This document shows, in pieces, positions 18,368 through 27,936 of a stretch of DNA of 64,000 nucleotides (positions within the stretch are counted from its first letter, which is position 1; each line of letters begins with the position of its first letter). Origin of the DNA: Marinifilum_A sediminis (lineage in GTDB: Bacteria; Bacteroidota; Bacteroidia; Bacteroidales; Marinifilaceae). Made by a program: the position numbers and the translations under genes. Under the pieces are notes generated by a model that was not told the origin of the DNA, ran no database searches, and saw only the letters and a program-made list of their open reading frames with translations. Location: positions 1,135,400 to 1,199,399 of the forward strand of contig CANMCX010000001.1 of assembly GCA_947496465.1 (NCBI GenBank), given 5' to 3'.

Positions 18368-19432
18368 ATGAGTCAACCCAAGCCAGGCAATCAAAAAAAA
18401 CTTCTGAATGGGGTTAGACCAAGTAGAATCATTTATCCGATTTTATTTGGCTTAGCTGTAGTTGTTTATATGTTGTCTAAAGAAGTGGATAGCAACACTT
18501 TTTCTTTAATTGAGTTCACATGGTATTCATTGTTTTGGTTATGCATTGCTCTTGTTATGATGATTATTAGGGATCTAGGTTATATGGCAAGGCTTAGAAT
18601 ACTTACTGATGGAAAATTTTCCTGGCGAAAATCTTTTCGAATTATTATGCTTTGGGAATTTACCTCAGCGGTAACTCCGTCTGCAATTGGAGGTACATCT
18701 GTTGCCATCCTTTACCTTAACAAGGAAGGTCTAAAAGTTGGTAGAAGTTCTGCTGTAGTCATGTCAACCTCATTTCTTGATGAATTGTACTTTATTGTCA
18801 TGTTTCCTTTATTAATTCTGTTGTTAGACGTACAACAACTGTTCATGATAGATTCTCCTGAACATTCGTTATGGCTGGACTCTCTTTTGTATTTTGCTTT
18901 GGGTGGATATTTGGTTAAACTCCTTTATCTAATCGTCCTAACTTATGGTCTATTCTGGAATCCTCGAGGTTTAAAATGGTTGCTACTTTGGATTTTTAAA
19001 TTACCTGTTCTTCGCAAATGGAAACATGGAGCTAATAAAGCAGGAAGTGATATAATAGAAAGTTCAAAAGAATTACGCAGAAAACCATTTAGATTTTGGT
19101 TTAAAGCATTTATGGCTACCTTTTGCTCTTGGACAGCCAGGTATTGGGTTGTTAATGCTATGCTATTAGCATTTTGGTTTCAAGGTTATGCTTTCTCTGA
19201 ACATATAATGATATTTGCTCGTCAATTGGTAATGTGGATTATGATGCTGGTTAGTCCAACTCCTGGAGGAAGTGGTTTCTCGGAGTGGGTTTTCACTCAA
19301 TACTTAGGAGATTTTTTACCTTCAGCTGGATTAGCTGCAAGTATGGCTCTCATTTGGCGCCTCATATCATATTATCCTTACCTGTTTATCGGTGTTTATC
19401 TTCTTCCACGATGGATTAAAAAGAACTTTTAA
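18368..19432 (+). CDS. LPG-synthase-TM / UPF0104 family membrane protein
   Basis: An integral membrane protein of about 354 residues with about eight helices, of the lysylphosphatidylglycerol synthase transmembrane (flippase-domain) family. Diagnostic features are FTSAVTPSAIGGTSVAILYL and the C-terminal MLVSPTPGGSGFSEWVF, the family's paired glycine-rich TPGGsG motifs. The soluble aminoacyltransferase domain of full MprF is absent, so lipid translocation is only a family-based guess. The ATG at 18368 (MSQPKPGNQ) is chosen; the longer form from 18314 adds a stretch typical of noncoding DNA. Confidence 0.85.
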   Translation: MSQPKPGNQKKLLNGVRPSRIIYPILFGLAVVVYMLSKEVDSNTFSLIEFTWYSLFWLCIALVMMIIRDLGYMARLRILTDGKFSWRKSFRIIMLWEFTSAVTPSAIGGTSVAILYLNKEGLKVGRSSAVVMSTSFLDELYFIVMFPLLILLLDVQQLFMIDSPEHSLWLDSLLYFALGGYLVKLLYLIVLTYGLFWNPRGLKWLLLWIFKLPVLRKWKHGANKAGSDIIESSKELRRKPFRFWFKAFMATFCSWTARYWVVNAMLLAFWFQGYAFSEHIMIFARQLVMWIMMLVSPTPGGSGFSEWVFTQYLGDFLPSAGLAASMALIWRLISYYPYLFIGVYLLPRWIKKNF

Positions 19433-19600
19433 TCCTCACAGCATAAACTTTTATAAAACAATGTTTTACAAAATTTGACAGAAGAAAACATGCTCTTCAT
19501 CAATATTTTAAGCTTTTTGACCATAATCAATATCTTATTGTCAATCAAAGAGTGTAACTTGTGTGAACAAAATATGAATAATATAAAATTCGCAATAGTT

Positions 19601-21478
19601 ATGAAAAAGTATTTACTACTATTTATTTTCTCATTATCACTAGTTTATTCCTGTTCAGATGACAATTTTAAAAGTCCTGATAAAGAGAAAGAAAAAGACA
19701 ATGACATTATTAAAAATGTAAGTATTAACAATAATTCCACAGAGCTAAATGCCCGTGTAAACTATTCCGACAAATTGCTGAAGGTTGTAGATTTACCAAT
19801 AGGATCTGTTAAATCCACAAAAGAATTTCCCGAAATAGATTTAACAAAAAACTATGCGTTTAAACTAAGAGCTGAGGTAGATGCTCCTATGGTTAAAGGA
19901 GAATACGTTCAGGCAACCCATGTAAAAATAGTTGAAAACATGGCATTTGTAACCTACAATACAAAAGGAACTGAGTATAATGGTGGTGTAGAACTATTTA
20001 ATATTACAGATAAGAGTAACCCAGTTCTTCAGGCTCAAGCTTTATTGCATGATGTTGATGTAAGTGCTGCTGATTATTACAACGGCAAATTGTATTTAGC
20101 TGGAGCACTTGATCCTGAAAGTGTTGGATTTGTATATGATTCACCAGCAATTCTTATTGAGTTGGAAATTAGTCCATCCGGTCAAATTCTGTACATTACA
20201 AATACATATGATATTTCATCCTATGTTGCTACTGATGTGGAAGTGGATGAAAACTATATATACGTAACAAGTGGTTCTACAGGATCATTAACAATCCTTA
20301 ATCACGATTTTAGTTTAGCAACAAGCACCGCTATTAATGACGCTAGATCCTTAAGTGTAAATTCTAATAACATTTATGTTCTAGATGGGGATACTCCACA
20401 GATACAATCTTTCTCTAAGTCTGATTTTACTGCATTAAGTCCATTTTCAGTTAACGGTCCGGTAACTCCCGAATCAAAAACTGAAATTGATGTGAATGAA
20501 GAATACGTCTTAGCAGCATTAAACGAAGGTGGATTAGATATCAGATTATTAAACGGAGAACTAAAAGAACATATTGAACGACCTCCTACACCTGAAGACC
20601 GTTTAGATGAGAACTATGTAACCAATTCGGTAGCGCTGAACGAAGAGCTTTTACTAATTGGAAATGGTGGTGCCGGATTATATGTTGGTGCTATGATTCC
20701 TGAAGAAAATGACGATGTAACACTTCTTGGAAGTATGGATTTTGATGCTTCTGTTAATTTTGTTGAATCAAAAGATGAGTACATTTTTGTTGCAGCAGGA
20801 ACAGGTGGCTTAAAAATATTAACCATTGAACTGGATGAAGGAATTCCTGAGGATATTATTCCTACCAAACCTTGTGCTACCTTAATCGATAATATTGTTG
20901 CAATGTTTCCTCCAGGAACAAACAATATAGATACACATTCTGATCTGTTCACAGATGAAAACAATTTAATTTTACGATTAACAAAAGAATCACCTGTTTA
21001 TCTAACTTTTATTGATGAAGGTGCTGGCTGGAGAAACTCATTGGCTTACTACACTTATGATGCAGCAAATCCTCCATCAGATGAAGATGATGTTGAACTT
21101 CACATGCTATTCCCTAATGTTTCTAAAGAAGGAGAAGGTGGCGGATTAACGTCCGGCGATCGAGTTCAACTAGGTGATGTAGCATTCCCTGAAAACACAG
21201 TAATCGGATTCTGCTTAATTGCAAAAGGATGGAAGAATGGTGCTACTGTTGAAGGTGTTTATCGTCATTACACAAATACATACCTTAATCCTTTAGACAA
21301 TCAGCAGCATGTTTTATTTATCGAAAACAATTGTAAAGATATTGTTCTTTGCTTTGAAGATATTAAGCTACCTGATGGTGATAAAGACTATAACGACATT
21401 ATTTTTGCTGTAACTGATAATGAAGAAGACAATATGGTTGCCACAGCATTTGATACTGAAAATATCATTGAAAAATAA
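19601..21478 (+). CDS. Lipoprotein with LVIVD-type propeller and DUF4114 domain
   Basis: A surface or periplasmic protein of about 625 residues. The N-terminus MKKYLLLFIFSLSLVYSCSDDN is a lipoprotein signal peptide with the lipid-bearing cysteine in VYSC, which fixes the start at 19601 rather than further upstream. Residues about 80-440 contain repeated blades such as VELFNITDKSNPVLQAQ, GKLYLAG and GGLKILTIE, typical of LVIVD beta-propellers. The C-terminal about 180 residues (YYTYDAANPP to KDYNDIIFAVTD) match the DUF4114 pattern, whose acidic DGDKDYND loop suggests calcium binding. Function is unknown. A terminator follows. Confidence 0.8.
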   Translation: MKKYLLLFIFSLSLVYSCSDDNFKSPDKEKEKDNDIIKNVSINNNSTELNARVNYSDKLLKVVDLPIGSVKSTKEFPEIDLTKNYAFKLRAEVDAPMVKGEYVQATHVKIVENMAFVTYNTKGTEYNGGVELFNITDKSNPVLQAQALLHDVDVSAADYYNGKLYLAGALDPESVGFVYDSPAILIELEISPSGQILYITNTYDISSYVATDVEVDENYIYVTSGSTGSLTILNHDFSLATSTAINDARSLSVNSNNIYVLDGDTPQIQSFSKSDFTALSPFSVNGPVTPESKTEIDVNEEYVLAALNEGGLDIRLLNGELKEHIERPPTPEDRLDENYVTNSVALNEELLLIGNGGAGLYVGAMIPEENDDVTLLGSMDFDASVNFVESKDEYIFVAAGTGGLKILTIELDEGIPEDIIPTKPCATLIDNIVAMFPPGTNNIDTHSDLFTDENNLILRLTKESPVYLTFIDEGAGWRNSLAYYTYDAANPPSDEDDVELHMLFPNVSKEGEGGGLTSGDRVQLGDVAFPENTVIGFCLIAKGWKNGATVEGVYRHYTNTYLNPLDNQQHVLFIENNCKDIVLCFEDIKLPDGDKDYNDIIFAVTDNEEDNMVATAFDTENIIEK

Positions 21479-21498
21479 AATATAACCTGTTCTATATA

Positions 21499-21532
21499 AA
21501 AAATGTCATCCAACTGGGGATGGCATTTTTTT
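21499..21532 (+). terminator. Terminator after the LVIVD/DUF4114 gene
   Basis: AATGTCATCC / GGATGGCATT stem followed by seven T, at the convergent junction with the next gene. Confidence 0.8.
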
Positions 21533-22505
21533 ATGCCAAAAAATGAATTAATATTCCTGATAATACAAAAATAACAAACAATACTTCCATCATCCAGGAA
21601 TATCTGCTAAGTACAAAATAATGACTAATAATGTAGGTTACTGGAATAAGAGTAACAAAATACAACTCTACTCCAGCAGCACTAAAAAGTAAAAAACTAG
21701 CTATTGCACAAAGAAAAAATATCAATAAAATGGTAAAGTATTTTCTTGAACTGATTTTCTTTTCTTCAACAACACGAGTCATAAAGGCTGATGAAATTAA
21801 CACTAAAAAGCCAATAACCAGCCAAAACGCTTTTTGGTATAATGAGTATTCACCAAAATCACTTTGACTTAAAAGTGCATTAAAAGTTTGAATTAAATCC
21901 TGTAAGTTATCATTTAAATAAAACCAACTTACTGCAACAAAAACTGGTAAGATAAAACCAACAAAACCCGCTAAAATTTCACGTCCTCTGAAGTAACCTA
22001 AAAAAGCTAAAGATAGCCAAAACCATATCAGATATACTCCTGCAAAAACATAAACCAAACTTGCCAAACCAATTAGCATTCCAGCATCGAATGATTTAGC
22101 TAGGGTTGATGATCCATGATAAATACCAAAGACTCTCTCGATCGCAAAAAACAATAACAATGAAGCCAATAAAGATGGATGCATACCGTATAGTGAAACA
22201 GTTCCGGTTGCAATTAGAGCAAATACAAAGGCTGGTAAATCCGTTCGCTGTCGAATAAATACATATCGCTCGTTTAAACGAACCATCATTAAAGACAAAA
22301 ATGCAAGAATTAAATATCCTACAATGTTTAATGCAACTAAACTTTCCCCGGTAATACTTTGGAGTAAAGAATAAATTGGCATTTGCGATTGACTCCCTGT
22401 TAAGGATACAGGATTCATAAAGGCTTTAAACCACAATAGTAGAATTAAAATTGGTACAAATACCAGTAGCAAATAATGTCTGCCCTTTAATGTCTTTAAC
22501 AGCAT
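21531..22505 (-). CDS. Multi-pass membrane protein, DUF6427-like
   Basis: 324 residues with about ten hydrophobic helices and almost no soluble part. It opens MLLKTLKGRHYLLLVF and has YGMHPSLLASLLLFFAIERVFGIYHGS in the middle. The pattern fits the Bacteroidota DUF6427 membrane family, usually annotated without a function. It lies 62 bases downstream of purD on the same strand, so it may be cotranscribed. The family assignment is from memory of typical members and is moderately sure; the membrane nature is certain. Confidence 0.65.
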   Translation of the reverse strand: MLLKTLKGRHYLLLVFVPILILLLWFKAFMNPVSLTGSQSQMPIYSLLQSITGESLVALNIVGYLILAFLSLMMVRLNERYVFIRQRTDLPAFVFALIATGTVSLYGMHPSLLASLLLFFAIERVFGIYHGSSTLAKSFDAGMLIGLASLVYVFAGVYLIWFWLSLAFLGYFRGREILAGFVGFILPVFVAVSWFYLNDNLQDLIQTFNALLSQSDFGEYSLYQKAFWLVIGFLVLISSAFMTRVVEEKKISSRKYFTILLIFFLCAIASFLLFSAAGVELYFVTLIPVTYIISHYFVLSRYSWMMEVLFVIFVLSGILIHFLA

Positions 22506-22567
22506 GTAACGAGAAATTAAAAGTTCACTGCCCCTTTCCTAAAAAAAAAGCAGTGAGATCAGTTATT

Positions 22568-23836
22568 TTATAAATCGAACCCGATATCTCTTCGGAAATA
22601 TTTTCCTTCAAAATCGATCAATTCTGCATTTTTAAATGAGGATTTTAATGCCTCCGACATATTCTCACCATAAGAACTTACTGAGATTACACGTCCTCCA
22701 TTGGTCACAACCTCAGATCCTGAATTTGTAGTGCCTGCATGAAAAACAATACTACCTTCAACATCTTTTAAGTTGGAAATGGCTTTTCCCTTTTCATAAG
22801 TTTCAGGATAACCACCTGATACTAACATCACTGTTGATACGGTTCTTGAATCCATTTCAAAATCAGCTTTATCCAATTCTTGTTTTGAAACAGCTTCCAT
22901 CAACTCCAATAAATCAGATTTTACTCTCGGTAAAATCACCTCTGTTTCAGGATCACCCATTCTCACATTGTACTCAATCACATAAGGATCTCCCCCAACA
23001 TTCATCAATCCAATAAACACGAATCCTTTGTATGGAATATTATCTTTACTCAATCCTTCAATAGTAGGAAGAATAACTCTCTCCTCCACTTTTTGCATGA
23101 AATCACCTTTAGCAAAAGGAACAGGCGAAATTGCACCCATACCACCAGTATTTAATCCGGTTTCCCCTTCTCCAATTCTTTTGTAATCCTTAGCTTCAGC
23201 AAGAGTTTTATAATTTTTACCGTCGGTTAAAACAAAAACAGACAATTCTATTCCCGATAAAAATTCCTCAATTACTACTCGGTTTCCAGCTTCACCAAAC
23301 ATTCCGCCTAGCATCTCTTTCAACGAGCTTTTAGCCTCATCCAAATTTTTAATAATAAGAACACCTTTACCCGCAGCCAATCCGTCTGCTTTTAATACAT
23401 ATGGCGCTTTAAGTGATTCTAAAAACTGGTATCCTTCTTCAATATTATCATTAGTGATACATTTGTATTGAGCTGTAGGAATATTGTGTCGGAACATGAA
23501 TTCCTTGGCAAAATCTTTACTTCCTTCTAATTGTGCTCCTAATTTTTCAGGACCAATAACCGGAATGTGCTTGATTTGCTCATCTGCTAAAAAGAAATCA
23601 TGAATTCCATTTACCAATGGATCTTCAGGACCAACTACAAGCATATCAATCTCATTTGCCAATACGAATTCCTTAATCTTAGGAAAATCGTTTGGATTCA
23701 AATCGATATTTTCGGCTATTTCAGCAGTTCCCGCATTTCCAGGTGCTACAAATAGTTTTTCCAGCTTTTTACTTTGATTAAATTTCCATGCAAAAGCATG
23801 TTCACGTCCTCCGGACCCCAAAAGAAGTACTCTCAT
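22568..23836 (-). CDS. purD: Phosphoribosylamine-glycine ligase (GARS)
   Basis: Joins phosphoribosylamine and glycine with ATP in the second step of purine synthesis. The 422 residues begin with MRVLLLGSGGREHAFAWK. They contain the ATP-grasp signatures APYVLKADGLAAGKGVLI, LNTGGMGAISPVPF and YNVRMGDPETEVILPR. It is monofunctional, not fused to purM or purN. The leader shows no purine riboswitch that I can recognise. Confidence 0.96.
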   Translation of the reverse strand: MRVLLLGSGGREHAFAWKFNQSKKLEKLFVAPGNAGTAEIAENIDLNPNDFPKIKEFVLANEIDMLVVGPEDPLVNGIHDFFLADEQIKHIPVIGPEKLGAQLEGSKDFAKEFMFRHNIPTAQYKCITNDNIEEGYQFLESLKAPYVLKADGLAAGKGVLIIKNLDEAKSSLKEMLGGMFGEAGNRVVIEEFLSGIELSVFVLTDGKNYKTLAEAKDYKRIGEGETGLNTGGMGAISPVPFAKGDFMQKVEERVILPTIEGLSKDNIPYKGFVFIGLMNVGGDPYVIEYNVRMGDPETEVILPRVKSDLLELMEAVSKQELDKADFEMDSRTVSTVMLVSGGYPETYEKGKAISNLKDVEGSIVFHAGTTNSGSEVVTNGGRVISVSSYGENMSEALKSSFKNAELIDFEGKYFRRDIGFDL

Positions 23837-23997
23837 CTGTCAGATTAATTGTATGTTTCTGTTACTATTTGCGCTTATTTTAGTAGTCAAACTGCAACAG
23901 ATCTCAGTTATAAAATGGTATAAATCGTTTGATTGAGAGCAAATTTACGGATTCAAATGCTTTATCGTACTCTTATCGACAGGATTTTTTTGTTTTT

Positions 23998-24618
23998 CTA
24001 GTGGCAAATGTCAAATTCATATCCCTGAGCATGCAATTCATCTATCAATCGTGGAATTGTATAGCGCATGTTTTTCTCTGATTTTTCATGATTGTGAAAA
24101 AGCAAAATAGAACCCGGACGAATTTTATTCAATACATCGCGATAGCATCTCTCTGGTGAAATATCCTGACGATAATCACCACTTAAGATATCCCACATGA
24201 TAATTTTATAGTCCGAAGACAAGTATTTTGCCTGCGCTCTTTTTATCAATCCATATGGTGGTCGGAACAACTTAGAATCTACGAATTCCGAAGCCAGTAT
24301 TACATTCTCTACATACTTTTGAGTATTGGTTTTCCATCCCTTCAAATGATTGTGAGTATGATTCCCCACGGCATGACCTTCCTCAACAATCCTTCTGTAC
24401 AAGTCAGGATGTTTTTTTACATTTTCACCAACACAAAAGAAAGTAGCTTTTACATTCTTCTCTCTTAATAAATCCAAAGTCCACAAAGTAGATTCCGGAA
24501 TAGGTCCATCATCAAAAGTTAAATACACCTTTTTATCACCAGAATTATACCTCCACACAAAGTCCGGGAACAACAATTTCAATATCCCCGGCGCTCTCAT
24601 CCATCTCAATCTCATCAT
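23998..24618 (-). CDS. Polysaccharide deacetylase (NodB family)
   Basis: 206 residues of the carbohydrate esterase 4 type. Metal and catalytic motifs are TFDDGP (about residues 34-39), GNHTHNHLKGW (the two-histidine motif) and FRPPYG, plus a C-terminal ILLFHNHEKSEKN. There is no signal peptide, although the N-terminus is hydrophobic and basic. Its start codon overlaps the stop codon of the upstream DUF2723 gene (ATGA), so the two are translationally coupled. That suggests it edits a glycan made or exported with that protein. The substrate is unknown. Confidence 0.9.
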   Translation of the reverse strand: MMRLRWMRAPGILKLLFPDFVWRYNSGDKKVYLTFDDGPIPESTLWTLDLLREKNVKATFFCVGENVKKHPDLYRRIVEEGHAVGNHTHNHLKGWKTNTQKYVENVILASEFVDSKLFRPPYGLIKRAQAKYLSSDYKIIMWDILSGDYRQDISPERCYRDVLNKIRPGSILLFHNHEKSEKNMRYTIPRLIDELHAQGYEFDICH

Positions 24619-27600
24619 CCGTTTTTATAATTCCCTAAAAATCTTTTAAACTCCAATTCAATTTTTCGATTTAAATCTTCTTGTTCATATTTTGCAGTAA
24701 TCTGATACATCTCCTGCATCAAATACAAATTACGATTCTGCCAACGTGGAAATTCTGATGTGGACACCGGCTTTAAACTTGCATAGTAATCCAATTCTTT
24801 AACCAATCTATCGGATATTTGTTCGATCATTTGATTGGCTTTTTCATATTCCGCAGCTCGGTAATATGCTTGAGCAATTAAAACACCATACAGATCCAAT
24901 GGAACAGATTCATTTGGCACCAACTCCATACATTTATCCAATGCCATAACTGCTGAATCACGCTTTTTCTCATCCATTAGCGAATTTGCTAAACGAAGAA
25001 AATTATTGCGCATACTCAAAGTCAATCTCGAGCTGGTTTCATCTATATAAATCTCTGGATCATTAATATTTCCCCACTTAAATTCCTGCAACATATTGGT
25101 ATACATTACATCGGTATTTACACGACCAGTTTGTTGATCCTCATTAATCGTTTCAACAGGAACCAATCGATAAGCAAATCCTTCCAGCTGGAAGTATTTA
25201 TCTAAACCATAATAACCACTCGGGGGAACTGTAATTGCGAAGTACATTGGTCTTTCCCAATTGTTTTGCAACAACATATCAAATAATGCCAACCCACTTT
25301 TTTCAACGTAATTACCATCTATTTCCCACTCCAATTGATCAACTATATTGGCAGTATCTTTAATTCCGAGAGTATTCGTTCTTAAAATCTGTTCTTTATC
25401 AACCTTTAATCTAAATTTATTTGAAGGGAAATGATCAATTCTTTCATCATATCCATAAATAGTTTTAGTGCTTTTCTTATCGCTTAACACATAATCTAAT
25501 GCTTCTTTCAAATCCAAGCCATTGTACTTATCTACATAAGCTTTTAAACGAGGATCATCAACCATATACACCACATCGCGTTTACCAAAAAGGTATTGAT
25601 CTTTTTTCATTGATATTGGTAACGGTGCCGATTCGTAATTCTGTTGTTTCATCTGATCGATATACCAATCAGTTGACAAATAACTCAAATTACAGACACG
25701 AACATCGGTTCTTACTCCTTCAACTTCCTGTAAGTACCACAATGGGAACGTATCATTATCGCCCATGGTAAACAGAATCGCATTTGGTTCGCATGAGTTC
25801 AAATAATTATAGGCTAAATCTCTTGCCAAATATCGATCCGATCTGTCGTGATCATCCCAATTTTGTTGAGCCATTAATCCTGGTACAGCAAGTAAGCAGA
25901 TGGCAAAAACTATCGGCAAGGCAAGTTTATCTTGTTTAATCACTTTTCTGGATAGTTCGAGAACTGCCAAAAGACCCAATCCAATCCAAATGGCGAAGGC
26001 ATAAAATGAGCCTGCATAAGCGTAATCTCGTTCACGTGGTTGCAATGGAGGCTGATTCAGATACAAGACAATTGCCAAACCTGTAAATAAAAACAGGAGT
26101 GTTACTACCCAAAAATCCTGTTTTCCTTCCTTGGTTTTTTTGTAATGATAAAATAAGCCAGCAAGCCCAAGTAGTAAAGGCAAGAAGTAGTATTTGTTAT
26201 TAGCCTTATTGTTCTTCATTCCTTCAGCACGCAGATTCTGATCTCCCAAACGTAGATTATCAACTATCGGAATACCAGAAATCCAGTTCCCATCAACTAC
26301 TCCTCCATACGATTGCTTATCGGATTGACGACCCGCAAAATTCCACATGAAATATCGGAAGTACATGTAGTTAATCTGGTAAGAAAAAAAGAAATTAAGG
26401 TTTTGAGCAAAGCTAGGCTTCTCTTCCTGTTTTGGATCGATTCCTGTCCATTTTGCATATTCAACAGGATTCCTGCCTGTCATTCCTTTGGTATGCATTC
26501 TAGGGAAAATCGATTTATGAGTATCCTTAAAGTTTGCCTTTTTCTTTTCATAGGAAACTACATATTTCCCATCTTTTTTAATGTAGACATTTTTATCCTT
26601 AACGTAGTTGTCCTTTTCATTTAATGGAGCATTAAAATACTGACCGTAAATTAATGGAGTATCACCATACTGCTCTCTGTTCAGGTAAGACAATAATGTT
26701 TGTAAATCTTCAGGATTATTCTGATCTAAACTAGGATTAGCCGCTGAACGAATCATGATTAAGGCATAAGAAGAATATCCTATTAAAACAACTGTAAATG
26801 CCATTAAAATAGTATTGGCTACCACCTTATTTCTACTTACCGTATAACGAACTCCCCAAACAATTCCTCCTATCAAAGCCAGAATGAAAATGATTAATCC
26901 CGTATTAAATGGTAAGCCAATTACATTCACAAAGAATAAATCGAATAAAAATGCGATTTTAACAATTCCCGGAATAACAACATACATTACACCTCCAAGT
27001 AATAAAACAGACAAGCCCATTGCTTTTAAAATGCCATTTCGGCTAGGTTCGTACTTTTTAAAATAGTACAACATAACAATAGCTGGTATTGCTAATAAAT
27101 TAAGCAAGTGTACTCCTATCGATAAACCCATTAAATAGGCAATCAAAATAATCCATCTATTGGCGAATGGCTTATCAGCCTCGTTCTCCCATTTTAAAAT
27201 ACACCAAAAAACAATTGCTGTAAAAAGCGATGATGTTGCATAAACCTCACCTTCGACTGCCGAAAACCAAAATGTATCGGAAAAAGTATAAGCCATAGCT
27301 CCAATAAAACCACTAGCCATAATTGTCCAAAGTTGAGTCGAAGAAGTTTCACCATTTTTCACAATCAATTTTTTCGCCAAATGAGTAATGGTCCAAAAAA
27401 GAAATAGAATTGTAAATGCACTCGCTAATGCCGATAAGCTGTTAATCATTAAAGCAACATATTCGGTCCCTGGTGCAAACAGTGAAAACAATCTTGCCAG
27501 TATCATAAAAAATGGCGCTCCGGGAGGGTGTCCCACTTCCAATTTATACGATGATGTGATAAATTCTCCGCAATCCCAAAAGCTAACAGTTGGTTCAATG

Positions 27601-27677
27601 GTTAACAAATAAACCACTGCTGCAACAGCGAAGGAAATCCAACCAATTATTAGATTGATTTTTTGATACTTGCTCAT
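24615..27677 (-). CDS. DUF2723 multi-pass membrane protein (copy 1)
   Basis: A 1,020-residue protein with about 12 N-terminal helices and a large C-terminal soluble region. The DUF2723 signature is EPTVSFWDCGEFITSSYKLEVGHPPGAP near residues 28-55. It resembles GT-C type protein O-mannosyltransferases in layout, with an acidic residue in the first external loop. RERDYAYAGSFYAFAIWIG and MAQQNWDDHDRSDRY are also conserved. The C-terminus is helical and TPR-like. The glycosyltransferase role is inferred from the family. It couples to the polysaccharide deacetylase and has a close paralogue immediately upstream. Confidence 0.88.
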   Translation of the reverse strand: MSKYQKINLIIGWISFAVAAVVYLLTIEPTVSFWDCGEFITSSYKLEVGHPPGAPFFMILARLFSLFAPGTEYVALMINSLSALASAFTILFLFWTITHLAKKLIVKNGETSSTQLWTIMASGFIGAMAYTFSDTFWFSAVEGEVYATSSLFTAIVFWCILKWENEADKPFANRWIILIAYLMGLSIGVHLLNLLAIPAIVMLYYFKKYEPSRNGILKAMGLSVLLLGGVMYVVIPGIVKIAFLFDLFFVNVIGLPFNTGLIIFILALIGGIVWGVRYTVSRNKVVANTILMAFTVVLIGYSSYALIMIRSAANPSLDQNNPEDLQTLLSYLNREQYGDTPLIYGQYFNAPLNEKDNYVKDKNVYIKKDGKYVVSYEKKKANFKDTHKSIFPRMHTKGMTGRNPVEYAKWTGIDPKQEEKPSFAQNLNFFFSYQINYMYFRYFMWNFAGRQSDKQSYGGVVDGNWISGIPIVDNLRLGDQNLRAEGMKNNKANNKYYFLPLLLGLAGLFYHYKKTKEGKQDFWVVTLLFLFTGLAIVLYLNQPPLQPRERDYAYAGSFYAFAIWIGLGLLAVLELSRKVIKQDKLALPIVFAICLLAVPGLMAQQNWDDHDRSDRYLARDLAYNYLNSCEPNAILFTMGDNDTFPLWYLQEVEGVRTDVRVCNLSYLSTDWYIDQMKQQNYESAPLPISMKKDQYLFGKRDVVYMVDDPRLKAYVDKYNGLDLKEALDYVLSDKKSTKTIYGYDERIDHFPSNKFRLKVDKEQILRTNTLGIKDTANIVDQLEWEIDGNYVEKSGLALFDMLLQNNWERPMYFAITVPPSGYYGLDKYFQLEGFAYRLVPVETINEDQQTGRVNTDVMYTNMLQEFKWGNINDPEIYIDETSSRLTLSMRNNFLRLANSLMDEKKRDSAVMALDKCMELVPNESVPLDLYGVLIAQAYYRAAEYEKANQMIEQISDRLVKELDYYASLKPVSTSEFPRWQNRNLYLMQEMYQITAKYEQEDLNRKIELEFKRFLGNYKNG

Positions 27678-27879
27678 ATCTTAGAGGTAAGGTTATAAAT
27701 TTTCAAAATAGTACTCGAAGGTACCATTTTTAGCAAAAAGTATTGTTAAATATTATGTGAAAAAATCTTAAAGGAACGTTTTTCAATCCTAAATTTTTCC
27801 AACTTTAAATGTATGAGTGATGTGTTTTATACATCAACAAACTAATTACTTACATGAATTATTAGTTAGCTACAAACAA

Positions 27880-27914
27880 AAAAATGGTCGTCTTTTGTTA
27901 AGACGACCATTTTA
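27880..27914 (-). terminator. Terminator after DUF2723 copy 2
   Basis: Perfect inverted repeat AAATGGTCGTCTT / AAGACGACCATTT; on the minus strand it ends in a T run. It separates the transcripts of the two DUF2723 paralogues. Confidence 0.85.
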
Positions 27915-27936
27915 GAAATTCATTTATTGGAAATTT

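Noticed and set aside
22520..22560. CACTGC / GCAGTG inverted repeat as a purD terminator
   Set aside because: The loop is long and A-rich, and no T run follows the stem on the minus strand.
23837..23997. Purine riboswitch in front of purD
   Set aside because: No conserved purine-aptamer core was recognised in the short AT-rich leader.
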